This document shows positions 1 through 5,858 of a stretch of DNA of 8,793 bases, piece by piece. A program made the translations under genes and the position numbers. This DNA comes from Thermoplasmatales archaeon. Lineage in GTDB: Archaea; Thermoplasmatota; E2; UBA202; DSCA01. The notes beneath the pieces are model-generated. The model was not told the DNA's origin, made no database searches, and saw nothing but the letters and a program-made list of their open reading frames with translations. The DNA lies in the NCBI GenBank assembly GCA_011049295.1, contig DSCA01000119.1:1-8793 (forward strand). The letters are read 5' to 3'. The number at the start of each line of letters is the position of its first letter. The stretch's first letter is position 1.

Positions 1-113
1 ACCATTAACTACGTGAAAAACCACCATGTCCATCAGACCACATTGACTTCCTTCCGCCAGCCCTCCGCCTCATAGGAAGCCCCGCCATTCATGGCGGGGA
101 GCACGTCACGCAG
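1..113 (+). mobile_element. Probable right end of an IS200/IS605-type (TnpB) element, body outside the window
   Basis: A perfect 8-bp GC-rich hairpin with a 4-base loop lies at 80-99 and is followed by GGGGAGCACGTCACG. As I recall, right ends of IS200/IS605 elements carrying tnpB typically show a subterminal hairpin preceded by GGAAGCCCC and followed by a short GATGTCAC-like end; the match here is good but not exact. Frame 1 is open from the window edge to a TAG at 73-75 and could be the degenerate tail of a tnpB gene, although I cannot recognise TnpB motifs in the 24 residues visible. Reading through the stop, the hairpin encodes EAPPFMAG, a kind of tail I associate with TnpB C-termini. The exact right boundary is a guess. 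Alternative: an unrelated intrinsic hairpin behind some other gene that ends at 75. Confidence 0.4.
80..99. repeat. Perfect hairpin, 8-bp stem and TTCA loop
   Basis: CCCCGCCA (80-87) pairs fully with TGGCGGGG (92-99) around the loop TTCA (88-91). The stem is almost all G-C and would be very stable in single-stranded DNA or RNA. No oligo-T tract follows on the plus strand, so it does not look like a bacterial-type terminator; a transposon-end hairpin is the preferred reading. Confidence 0.85.
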
Positions 114-148
114 TACGAACACGTCGGCAACCGGTACTGTTGGAAACT

Positions 149-197
149 CGGGTGATTATTCATACTGCATCTGATAACAAAACGAAGCAATCACCCG
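149..197. repeat. Perfect 9-bp inverted repeat with 31-base spacer
   Basis: CGGGTGATT (149-157) is matched exactly by AATCACCCG (189-197). The spacer (158-188) is A/T-rich compared with the surrounding sequence. It lies 25 bases beyond the stop codon of the minus-strand ATP-cone gene, so it could form in the 3' untranslated region of that transcript; the minus strand of the spacer also carries a T-rich run. It could instead be a protein-binding or mobile-element trace. Function unknown. Confidence 0.6.
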
Positions 198-221
198 CAA
201 ACGTTACAGAACCGCCGGTCC

Positions 222-503
222 TCAGGAGTACAGACCGCCCTTGTATCGGTCGTAGAGGCGCTTGGCCGCCTTGTCGTAGGACCTCCAGTTGTGCTCATAG
301 ACGGGGTTTACCGCCCTCAGCTTCTCCAGCACCCGCTCCCGGATTTCCTTGCTCTCCATGGTCTCCTGCCGGGTGGCCTGAATCTCCCGGGCTATCTCCC
401 GTGCCAGCTCCGGGGGAGCGCCGCTTTTCACCGCCGACACCACGATTTTTTCGGGGATAAACTCCTCCTCGCGCCCGTCCTTCTTGATGACCTTCCTGGG
501 CAT
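222..503 (-). CDS. Stand-alone ATP-cone domain protein
   Basis: This 93-residue protein consists almost entirely of an ATP-cone, the nucleotide-binding module that senses ATP/dATP in ribonucleotide reductases and in the NrdR repressor. The family pattern is clear at the N-terminus: VIKKDGREEEF followed by EKIVVSAVKSGA (residues 5-28), then a helical middle and a C-terminal YEHNWRSYDKAAKRLYDRY segment like the end of other ATP-cones. There is no zinc ribbon (no CxxC pair) and no reductase domain, so it is neither NrdR nor a fragment of a complete NrdA/NrdD. The ATG at 503 is favoured because an A/T-rich TATA box (524-531) sits about 25 bases upstream with no Shine-Dalgarno site, which fits a leaderless transcript. 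It is divergent from thiDN. Its partner is not visible; a role as an adenine-nucleotide-responsive regulator or adaptor is inference. Confidence 0.85.
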   Translation of the reverse strand: MPRKVIKKDGREEEFIPEKIVVSAVKSGAPPELAREIAREIQATRQETMESKEIRERVLEKLRAVNPVYEHNWRSYDKAAKRLYDRYKGGLYS

Positions 504-521
504 AGAGGTACATGGGAGCAG

Positions 522-534
522 CCATAAATAAGGG
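522..534 (-). promoter_or_regulatory. TATA box of the ATP-cone gene
   Basis: On the minus strand this reads CCCTTATTTATGG. Its centre is about 25 bases from the ATG at 503, which would place the transcription start at or next to the start codon. There is no purine-rich ribosome binding site in between. Confidence 0.55.
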
Positions 535-576
535 TTTGGCAGGGCCCCTCAGTGTATCCTCTGCTGCCAGGGCTGC

Positions 577-627
577 CTTTATACAGCGGGGCGGAAAACG
601 GGATGCGAGGCAAACACTCATAAAGGC
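577..627 (+). promoter_or_regulatory. Candidate TATA boxes upstream of thiDN
   Basis: Two A/T islands stand out in a G/C-rich stretch: TTTATACA (578-585) and CATAAA (619-624). The second is about 24 bases before the ATG at 645 and would give a leaderless message; the first would give a leader of roughly 35-40 bases. No Shine-Dalgarno site lies in the 15 bases before the ATG. I saw no TPP-riboswitch core between 504 and 644. Confidence 0.4.
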
Positions 628-644
628 CCGCTCCGTATATCCAC

Positions 645-1973
645 ATGGTTCCCACCGTACTGTCCGTGGCCGGCTCGGATTCCTCCGGCGGGGCGGGCAT
701 CCAGGCTGATGTGAAGGCCTTTCACACGGCGGGGGTGCACGGCGCCAGCGCTCTTACCGCGGTCACCGCCCAGAACACCCGGGGGGTGGCCAGCATTCTT
801 CCCCTGCCGGTGGAGGTGGTGGAGGAGCAAATCACCGCGGTGAGGGACGACTGCCGGGTGACGGCGGCCAAGACCGGCATGCTGTACAGCGCAGAAATAG
901 CCCGCCGGGTGGCCGACCTCCTGGAAGACGTCCCGCTGGTGGTGGACCCGGTGATGGTGTCCACTACCCGCTACGCCCTGGCCAGCGACGACCTCAAGCA
1001 GGCTCTGATAGACGATCTCCTCCCTCTGGCCGCCGTGGTCACTCCCAACCTGGAGGAGGCCGCGACCCTGACCGGCACCGAGATTGCCACCCTCGAGGAT
1101 ATACACGATGCCTGCCGCATCCTGCATGACCGGGGAGCCTCCCACGTGCTGGTCACCGGCGGTCACCTGGAGGAGCCCACCGACGTGCTGTTTGACGGCC
1201 ACCAGTTCCACCATTTTACCCTTCCTCGCCTTGACCGCGCCGCTCACGGCTCCGGATGCACCCTCTCCGCCTACATTGCCGCCTTTCTGGCCCAGGGCCA
1301 CGAAACCCGGGAAAGCGTACGGAGGGCCAAGCAGTACACCTGGGCGGCCATCCGGCAGGCCGTCACTCCAGGGAAGGGCGTGGACGTGGTCCGGCAGGCC
1401 GACCACCCGCTGCCCGTCCTCAACGGAGAGCGCACCCGGGTGTGGCATGAGCTGCAGACGGCCCTGGACGACCTGGGAAGCATCCTTCCCCCCTTCCTGC
1501 TGCCCGAGGTGGGCATCAACATGGCCTACGCCCTGCCCGGGGCCGCCGGGCCCCAGCAGGTGTGCGCCATCAGGGGCAGAATGGTCTACGCCGGTCGGCT
1601 GGTGCAGGTGGGTCAGTGCCGGTTCGGCGTCTCCCGCCACGTGGCGGCCATCGTGCTGGCTGCCATGCAGCACGACCCGGCCAAGAGAGCTGCGGTGAAC
1701 ATCGCCTATAGGCCGGAGCATGTGGATGCCTGCCGGGAGGCGGGGCTGACCGTGGGGCATTTCGACCGAGCGGAGGAGCCGGAGAGCGTCTCCACCATGG
1801 AATGGGGCACCGACCGGGCCATCCGCTCTCTCGGCCAGGCGCCCGACGTCATCTGGGACGGCGGGGGCATGGGCAAGGAGGCCATGATTCGCGTCCTGGG
1901 TGACCATCCCGGTCAGGTGGTGGACAAGGTCCGGGAGATAGCGCAGAGGCTGACCCGGATGGAAAAGGATTAA
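645..1973 (+). CDS. thiDN: Bifunctional hydroxymethylpyrimidine (phosphate) kinase / thiamine phosphate synthase, ThiD-ThiN fusion
   Basis: ThiD phosphorylates hydroxymethylpyrimidine (phosphate) to the pyrophosphate, and ThiN joins this to thiazole phosphate to make thiamine phosphate; both are cytoplasmic. The kinase domain covers about residues 3-255: AGSDSSGGAGIQAD (9-22) is the substrate-binding start, DPVMV (101-105) and TPNLEEA (133-139) are family blocks, and HGSGCTLSA (201-209) is the anion-hole/catalytic loop with Cys205. The ThiN domain covers about 265-440, with GRMVYAGRL (311-319), FGVSRHVA (327-334) and WDGGGMGKEA (404-413). The 442-residue length is normal for the archaeal fusion. 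ThiN replaces ThiE in many archaea; this is a fused enzyme, not a ThiR regulator, because the N-terminal part is a kinase and not a helix-turn-helix. Two small oddities: the segment after DPVMV reads STTRYALA, where most ThiD have a glycine, and NIAY (352-355) replaces what I recall as NIRY in many ThiN. Confidence 0.93.
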   Translation: MVPTVLSVAGSDSSGGAGIQADVKAFHTAGVHGASALTAVTAQNTRGVASILPLPVEVVEEQITAVRDDCRVTAAKTGMLYSAEIARRVADLLEDVPLVVDPVMVSTTRYALASDDLKQALIDDLLPLAAVVTPNLEEAATLTGTEIATLEDIHDACRILHDRGASHVLVTGGHLEEPTDVLFDGHQFHHFTLPRLDRAAHGSGCTLSAYIAAFLAQGHETRESVRRAKQYTWAAIRQAVTPGKGVDVVRQADHPLPVLNGERTRVWHELQTALDDLGSILPPFLLPEVGINMAYALPGAAGPQQVCAIRGRMVYAGRLVQVGQCRFGVSRHVAAIVLAAMQHDPAKRAAVNIAYRPEHVDACREAGLTVGHFDRAEEPESVSTMEWGTDRAIRSLGQAPDVIWDGGGMGKEAMIRVLGDHPGQVVDKVREIAQRLTRMEKD

Positions 1974-1980
1974 ATAGCGC
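1968..1980 (+). promoter_or_regulatory. Probable TATA box of hypF, overlapping the thiDN stop codon
   Basis: The sequence GATTAAATAG contains the TAA stop of thiDN (1971-1973) and an archaeal-like TATA element centred near 1973, about 27 bases before the hypF ATG at 2000. No Shine-Dalgarno site precedes that ATG. The spacing matches the other leaderless genes here, so hypF probably has its own promoter despite lying only 26 bases behind thiDN. Read-through from thiDN is still possible. Confidence 0.5.
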
Positions 1981-1999
1981 CGCTTTCTGAACAACCTGC

Positions 2000-4270
2000 A
2001 TGCAGGCCGTGGTGCAGGTTACCGGCATCGTTCAGGGTGTGGGCTTCCGTCCCTTTGTGTACCGCCTGGCCGCCGGGCACGGGCTGACCGGCTATGTGCT
2101 CAACCGGGGAGACGCCGGAGTGGAAATCGTGGTGGAGGGTAGCCGGCCCGACCTGGAGCGCTTCCTGCGTGAGCTGCGGAGTCGCGCCCCGCCGCTGGCC
2201 GACATTCACACCCTGGATGTATCCTGGAAGGAGGAAGGGGACGGGTTTGACACTTTTTCCATCGAGGCCAGCAGCACCCAGCGCGGCCGGGCGCCCTCCG
2301 TGGTTCCCCCGGACGTCAGCATCTGTGAGGACTGCCGGCGGGAGATGGCCGACCCCGGGGACCGCCGCTACCGCTACTTTTTTACCACCTGTACCAACTG
2401 CGGCCCCCGGTTCACCACCATCACCGGGCTGCCCTACGACCGCCCCCAGACCACCATGGATGCTTTTCCCATGTGCGACCGCTGCCGGAGCGAGTATACC
2501 GACCCCGCCGACCGGCGCTACCACGCCCAGACCATCGCCTGCCCGGACTGCGGCCCCCAGGTGTACCTGCGCGAGGGACGGGGCACCGTTCTCCGGGTGG
2601 GGGCGGAGGCCCTGGCCGAGGCGGGACGGATGCTGGAGGAGGGCGCGGTGGTGGCGGTCAAGGGCAACGGGGGCTACCATCTGGCCTGCTCGGTCTGCCG
2701 ACCGGAGTCCATCCGCCGCCTCCGCCGCCTGCTGTTTCGTCCCTGTCAGCCCTTTGCCCTGATGGCCCGTGACCTGGACATGGTCCGGGAGATGGCAGTG
2801 GTGGGGGAGCAGGAGCAGGAATTATTGTCCTCGCCGGTGAGGCCCATCGTGCTGCTGGAGAAAAAACAACGGCTGGAGGAGGTGGCCCCCGGTCTGCATA
2901 CCGTGGGAGTGATGCTCCCCTACACCGGCCTGCACGTGCTGCTGCTCGCAGGATGCTCCCACCCCCTGGTGATGACCTCGGCCAACCTGCCCGGAGAGCC
3001 CATCATCTACGACGACCGGGAGGTGCAGGAGGAACTGGGGAATGAAGTGGACTTTCTGGTGACCTACGAACGGCGGATTGCCCATCGCTGCGACGACTCC
3101 GTGGTGCGGGTGGTCAGCGGTCAGCCCCTCCTCATCCGCCGCTCGCGGGGATACGCACCGGCTCCGGTACCCTACCCCTTAGAGGAGGTGGGGGTGGTGG
3201 CGGTGGGGGCGGAAATGAACGTCACTGCCTGCGTGGCCACCCGCGGCCGGGCCTTTTTGTCGCCATACATCGGCAACACCACCCGTTACAACACTCTGCA
3301 GTTCCTGGAACAGGAGGCCCGTCACCTGCTGACCCTCACCGGGGTGGAGCCGGAGGTGGTTGCCCACGACCTCCACCCCGGCTTTGCCACCACCGGGCTG
3401 GCCCGGCAGCTGGCCGAAGAGTACGGGGTCGCCCTGCAGCCGGTGCAGCACCATCATGCCCACCTGGCCAAGGTGCTGGGTGAGCACGGGGTGGGGGAGG
3501 CGGTGGGCGTGGCCATCGACGGCATCGGCTACGGCGACGACGGCACCATGTGGGGGGGCGAGGTGCTGCGCTGCAGCGCCCATGGCTACACACGTGTCGG
3601 CCACCTCCAGCCCCAGCTCATGATTGGAGGTGACCTGGCCACCCGTTTTCCGCTGCGCATGGTGGCCGCCATACTGGCCAAGGAGGACCACCTGCCCGCC
3701 TTTCTCCGTGAACGCCGCCGGGACTTCCCCCACGGCGAGCGGGAGGTGGAGCTGGTGCTGCAGCAGGCGGCCCAGGGAGAGGGTGTTCCCACCACCAGCT
3801 GTGGCCGGGTGCTGGATGCCGCCTCCGCCCTCCTGGGCCTGTGCACGGAGCGCACCTATGAGGGAGAGCCGGCCATGCGGCTGGAGAGCCACGCCCGGAG
3901 GGGCGCCGGCGCCGCTCTCACCCCGGAGATACAGGGAGAGGCTCCGTCGGTAGTCCAAACCACCCCCCTGTTCCGGTACCTGTGGGACCACCGAGGCGAG
4001 AACACCTGCAACCTGGCGGCCACCGCCGAGGAATACGTGGCCCGGGGGCTGGCCCAGGTGGCCACCTCCCACGCCCGGCGGGAAGGCATATCAACGGTGG
4101 CCCTGGCCGGCGGCTGCGCCTACAATCAGCACCTCACGGCAGTCATCCGGGAGACGGTGGAGGAGGCCGGGCTGCGCCTTATCCGCAACCGGCGGCTGCC
4201 CGCAGGCGACGGCGGCATCTCCTATGGACAGGCGGTGGTCGCCGGGGCCCTTCTGCAGAGGCCGGGCTGA
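2000..4270 (+). CDS. hypF: Carbamoyltransferase HypF, [NiFe]-hydrogenase maturation
   Basis: HypF uses carbamoyl phosphate and ATP to carbamoylate the C-terminal cysteine of HypE; this becomes the cyanide ligand of the hydrogenase iron. All four modules are present in order. Acylphosphatase domain, residues 1-90, with signature GIVQGVGFRPFVYRLA and the expected Arg17 and Asn35. Two zinc fingers, with C109/C112/C131/C134 and C159/C162/C181/C184. A YrdC-like domain, about 200-390, with KGNGGYHLAC (221-230), TSANLPGEP (326-334) and HRCDDSVVR (362-370). A Kae1-like domain, about 398-750, with metal-binding HHHAH (484-488), AIDGIGYGDDGTMWGGE (505-521) and GGCAYN (704-709). The 756 residues match the usual length and nothing is missing. 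No hypE, hypC, hypD or hydrogenase gene lies in the window, so its partners must be elsewhere; its presence implies that the organism makes a [NiFe]-hydrogenase. Confidence 0.97.
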   Translation: MQAVVQVTGIVQGVGFRPFVYRLAAGHGLTGYVLNRGDAGVEIVVEGSRPDLERFLRELRSRAPPLADIHTLDVSWKEEGDGFDTFSIEASSTQRGRAPSVVPPDVSICEDCRREMADPGDRRYRYFFTTCTNCGPRFTTITGLPYDRPQTTMDAFPMCDRCRSEYTDPADRRYHAQTIACPDCGPQVYLREGRGTVLRVGAEALAEAGRMLEEGAVVAVKGNGGYHLACSVCRPESIRRLRRLLFRPCQPFALMARDLDMVREMAVVGEQEQELLSSPVRPIVLLEKKQRLEEVAPGLHTVGVMLPYTGLHVLLLAGCSHPLVMTSANLPGEPIIYDDREVQEELGNEVDFLVTYERRIAHRCDDSVVRVVSGQPLLIRRSRGYAPAPVPYPLEEVGVVAVGAEMNVTACVATRGRAFLSPYIGNTTRYNTLQFLEQEARHLLTLTGVEPEVVAHDLHPGFATTGLARQLAEEYGVALQPVQHHHAHLAKVLGEHGVGEAVGVAIDGIGYGDDGTMWGGEVLRCSAHGYTRVGHLQPQLMIGGDLATRFPLRMVAAILAKEDHLPAFLRERRRDFPHGEREVELVLQQAAQGEGVPTTSCGRVLDAASALLGLCTERTYEGEPAMRLESHARRGAGAALTPEIQGEAPSVVQTTPLFRYLWDHRGENTCNLAATAEEYVARGLAQVATSHARREGISTVALAGGCAYNQHLTAVIRETVEEAGLRLIRNRRLPAGDGGISYGQAVVAGALLQRPG

Positions 4271-4276
4271 GCGCCG

Positions 4277-4291
4277 GTTTTATTTTCCCTT
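4277..4291 (+). terminator. Oligo-T terminator behind hypF
   Basis: TTTTATTTTCCCTT follows the hypF stop by 7 bases without a hairpin, as expected of archaeal T-tract termination. The tract lies inside the stop codon and last lysine codon of the convergent membrane-protein gene, so one stretch of DNA serves both. Confidence 0.5.
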
Positions 4292-4882
4292 GCGCCGCAC
4301 CCGGATGAGGTCCCGATAGGGACGCTGGTACCATTCCTCATGGGGCGGGAACATGCCCTCGGCGGCAAAGCGGATGTCCTCAATGGTGTAAAAGGCGGTG
4401 GGGTTGTACAGTTTTACGGCCTCCCGGACCCTGCCGATGTCCCGCCGGCGGATGGTGGTGAAAATGAGCTTCACCGGTTTTTCCATGCCCTGGGCGTCCA
4501 CGATGGTGACTCCGTATCCCTGGGCCTTGAGGAACTCGATGAGCCGGGAGGCGTCATGCTTGGTGATGATGCGCATAATCACGGTGCCTATGGACAGCTT
4601 GCCCTCGATATACATGCCCACGAAGGTGCCACTGGCGAATCCCCCGGCGTAGGCCACGTAGTAGAGGGCGTTGGTCAGATGCTGAAAAATCTGTCCGATG
4701 GCCAGCAGCCAGATGAGCACCTCGAAAAAGCCGATGACGGGAGCCAGATACCGGATGCCCCGGGAGATAAAAATGATGCGCAGGGTCCCCAGGCTGACGT
4801 CGCACACCCGGGCGAAAAAAATGAGCAGGGGCACAATGACCCAGGAAAAGAGGTCCGAGGAGAGGAGGGCTGACCAGTCCAT
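4280..4882 (-). CDS. Membrane protein of the UPF0316 type (DUF5698 + DUF2179)
   Basis: This 200-residue protein has three predicted membrane helices, about residues 10-30 (VIVPLLIFFARV), 42-66 (LAPVIGFFEVLIWLLAIGQIF) and 70-91 (ALYYVAYAGGFASGTFVGM). A soluble C-terminal domain of about 105 residues follows. The order and segments such as RVCDVSLGTLRIIFISRG and GMYIEGKLSIG match the UPF0316 family, and the tail (IRRRDIGRVREAVKLYNPTAFYTIEDIR) matches DUF2179, a domain also found at the end of YitT-type membrane proteins. The function is not known; a small-ligand-sensing cytoplasmic domain is only a guess. The basic C-terminus (RVRRKGK) suits a cytoplasmic location. The ATG at 4882 is supported by a near-ideal TATA box about 28 bases upstream. 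The gene converges with hypF with 9 bases between stops and is divergent from the Lrp-type gene. Confidence 0.88.
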   Translation of the reverse strand: MDWSALLSSDLFSWVIVPLLIFFARVCDVSLGTLRIIFISRGIRYLAPVIGFFEVLIWLLAIGQIFQHLTNALYYVAYAGGFASGTFVGMYIEGKLSIGTVIMRIITKHDASRLIEFLKAQGYGVTIVDAQGMEKPVKLIFTTIRRRDIGRVREAVKLYNPTAFYTIEDIRFAAEGMFPPHEEWYQRPYRDLIRVRRKGK

Positions 4883-4904
4883 GAGTCCGCCCAGATGTCC
4901 TGCA

Positions 4905-4920
4905 CTTATATATACTTTGC
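4905..4920 (-). promoter_or_regulatory. Strong archaeal TATA box of the UPF0316 gene
   Basis: On the minus strand the run is GCAAAGTATATATAAG: a purine-rich BRE-like GCAAAG directly followed by TATATATA (4907-4914). Its centre is about 28 bases from the ATG at 4882, and no Shine-Dalgarno site lies between them. This is the best promoter match in the window and points to leaderless transcription. Confidence 0.75.
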
Positions 4921-4945
4921 TTAACGGGCCGGCGGTGGGGACGCC

Positions 4946-4960
4946 AAAACTATTTTACGG
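4946..4960 (+). promoter_or_regulatory. TATA box of the Lrp-type gene, flanked by an interrupted inverted repeat
   Basis: AAAACTATTTTAC is centred about 27 bases before the GTG at 4981. The stretch around it, CGGCG-GT-GGGG (4930-4940) and CCCC-CGCCG (4961-4969), can pair as a 9-bp interrupted repeat with the TATA box in the 20-base loop. An autoregulatory operator is possible, but a chance G/C match is not excluded. Confidence 0.5.
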
Positions 4961-4980
4961 CCCCCGCCGATATCTGTCTG

Positions 4981-5436
4981 GTGAAGATAGACGGCATCAA
5001 CAAGAAAATCCTGCACCTGCTTCAGCAAGATGCACGCATGACCTACAAGGAGATAGCCCAGGAGCTGCAGCGCTCCGAGACCACCATCCGGGACCGCATC
5101 AAGGCCATGGAGGACGCGGGTATCATTCAGGGATACACGGCCCTGATCGACCAGTCCGTCCTGGGTCTCACCTTCCACGTCCTGATTTTGGCCAATCCGG
5201 TCTCTCCCGCCGACGTGGACGCGGTGACCGAGAAGCTCGGCAAGGTCACCAACGTGCTCCGGGTGTACCAGGTAGCCGGGGAGCACCGCCTGGCTATTTT
5301 TATGGTGGCGCCCTCCTACCAGGCGTTCAAGGAGGTGTTGAGGCGACGGCTGCTCCCCATGGGCCTGCGGGACGAGGTCATCATTCCCATCCTGGAGGCG
5401 GGACGGGAGTTTCTGTCCCCCCTGGAGTTCCCCTAG
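4981..5436 (+). CDS. Lrp/AsnC-family transcription regulator
   Basis: This 151-residue protein has the standard two-part build. Residues about 4-60 form a winged helix-turn-helix (INKKILHLLQQDARMTYKEI, then SETTIRDRIKAMEDAGII and the linker GYTALIDQSVLG). Residues about 63-140 form a RAM-type ligand-binding and oligomerisation domain with the expected alternating strands (VLRVYQVAGEHRLAIFMVA). Such proteins bind DNA as dimers or octamers and often respond to amino acids; the target and effector cannot be read from the sequence. The start is GTG: it begins exactly at the conserved KIDGINKKIL segment and lies about 27 bases behind a TATA box with no Shine-Dalgarno site, so a leaderless GTG start is likely. 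It is divergent from the UPF0316 gene and upstream of the microprotein and citF on the same strand, making these, and itself, the nearest candidate targets. Confidence 0.93.
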   Translation: MKIDGINKKILHLLQQDARMTYKEIAQELQRSETTIRDRIKAMEDAGIIQGYTALIDQSVLGLTFHVLILANPVSPADVDAVTEKLGKVTNVLRVYQVAGEHRLAIFMVAPSYQAFKEVLRRRLLPMGLRDEVIIPILEAGREFLSPLEFP

Positions 5437-5498
5437 CCGCTCCAGATGGAAACCGCGGTTGTCGGTGCAGGGATGACACTGACGGCGAGGTAAACAGC

Positions 5499-5517
5499 CT
5501 TTTTTTCTTCTATTTTG
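5499..5517 (+). terminator. T-tract terminator behind the Lrp-type gene
   Basis: TTTTTTTCTTCTATTTT (5500-5516) stands out in G/C-rich DNA about 65 bases after the regulator's stop codon. There is no adjoining hairpin, as in archaeal T-run termination. It separates the regulator from the microprotein gene. Confidence 0.5.
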
Positions 5518-5536
5518 CCGGATTCCTGGCACAGCG

Positions 5537-5581
5537 TTTAATAACCAGCAGGGTGCTCATGTTCCGGAACAATCAGGGAGG
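5537..5581 (+). promoter_or_regulatory. Promoter and ribosome binding site of the microprotein gene
   Basis: TTTAATAA (5537-5544) is a TATA-like element that predicts a transcription start near 5567. A strong Shine-Dalgarno site, GGGAGG (5576-5581), lies 8 bases before the ATG at 5590. The gene is therefore leadered, unlike its leaderless neighbours. Confidence 0.55.
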
Positions 5582-5589
5582 CTGCAGAG

Positions 5590-5715
5590 ATGGACACAAA
5601 AACCAAAAAGGGAAAACGGAAAGGTGCGCGGTCCGAGCATCGGGATGTGGGCATCTACGAGGATGAGGACCATTATCCCTCCCAGGACGACTTGGACCAG
5701 GACGCCAGGTGGTAG
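5590..5715 (+). CDS. Hypothetical 41-residue charged microprotein
   Basis: A short open frame runs from ATG (5590) to TAG (5713-5715). It encodes a strongly polarised protein: the first 18 residues are basic (MDTKTKKGKRKGARSEHR) and the rest is acidic (residues 19-39, beginning DVGIYEDEDHYPSQ, with eight Asp/Glu after position 20), ending ARW. There is no hydrophobic segment or cysteine. Support for its being a gene comes from the signals around it: GGGAGG with 8-base spacing, a TATA-like box about 27 bases before the predicted transcript start, a T tract closing the preceding gene and a pyrimidine-rich tract after it. I recognise no family. The charge pattern suggests a small nucleic-acid- or protein-binding factor, but that is speculation. 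Alternatives are a chance open frame or the remnant of a longer gene. Confidence 0.65.
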   Translation: MDTKTKKGKRKGARSEHRDVGIYEDEDHYPSQDDLDQDARW

Positions 5716-5764
5716 CCGGCGGACCCACCCGAGCGGAATCACTAAACAGCCGTCGACCACTGTA

Positions 5765-5787
5765 TCTCTTGCCTCTTTCTTTTTCTC
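5765..5787 (+). terminator. Pyrimidine/T-rich tract between microprotein and citF
   Basis: The run ends CTCTTTCTTTTTCTC and comes about 50 bases after the microprotein stop, just before the citF promoter. It is consistent with an archaeal T-rich terminator, weaker than the tract at 5500. Confidence 0.35.
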
Positions 5788-5814
5788 AGGGGCATTCCAT
5801 TTGTACACGGAAAC

Positions 5815-5853
5815 GTTTTTAAAGACGGCGTCTATTGGCGCCCACACAGGAGG
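5815..5853 (+). promoter_or_regulatory. Promoter and Shine-Dalgarno site deciding the citF start
   Basis: TTTTTAAA (5816-5823) is a TATA-like element that predicts a transcript start near 5846. AGGAGG (5848-5853) lies 5 bases before the ATG at 5859. The in-frame TTG at 5835 would fall upstream of the predicted transcript start and has no ribosome binding site, so the ATG is chosen. Confidence 0.65.
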
Positions 5854-5858
5854 ATGCC

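Noticed and set aside
140..460. A 106-codon plus-strand open frame over the ATP-cone gene
   Set aside because: It is Pro/Ser/Arg-rich and antisense to the recognisable ATP-cone, and it begins inside the inverted-repeat region.
504..644. Possible TPP riboswitch before thiDN
   Set aside because: I could not find the conserved thi-box core or paired arms; the stretch is instead explained by TATA-like elements.
618..1994. A 458-codon minus-strand open frame opposite thiDN
   Set aside because: It is an antisense shadow of a high-GC gene. The protein is low-complexity (rich in G, H, V, P), resembles no family, and the plus strand encodes an unmistakable ThiD-ThiN.
3179..4072. A 297-codon minus-strand open frame inside hypF
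   Set aside because: It is antisense to the intact Kae1-like domain of HypF, is Gly/His/Gln-rich and has no start signals.
5446..5493. A 15-codon frame after the Lrp-type gene
   Set aside because: It has no TATA box or Shine-Dalgarno site and is too short to support.
4698..5666. A 322-codon plus-strand open frame spanning the UPF0316 promoter and the Lrp-type gene
   Set aside because: It overlaps two clear genes in other frames, crosses their promoters and a T-tract terminator, and translates to low-complexity sequence.
5835..5858. In-frame TTG as an earlier citF start
   Set aside because: It lies too close to the TATA box, upstream of the predicted transcript start, and has no ribosome binding site; ATG 5859 has AGGAGG 5 bases before it.
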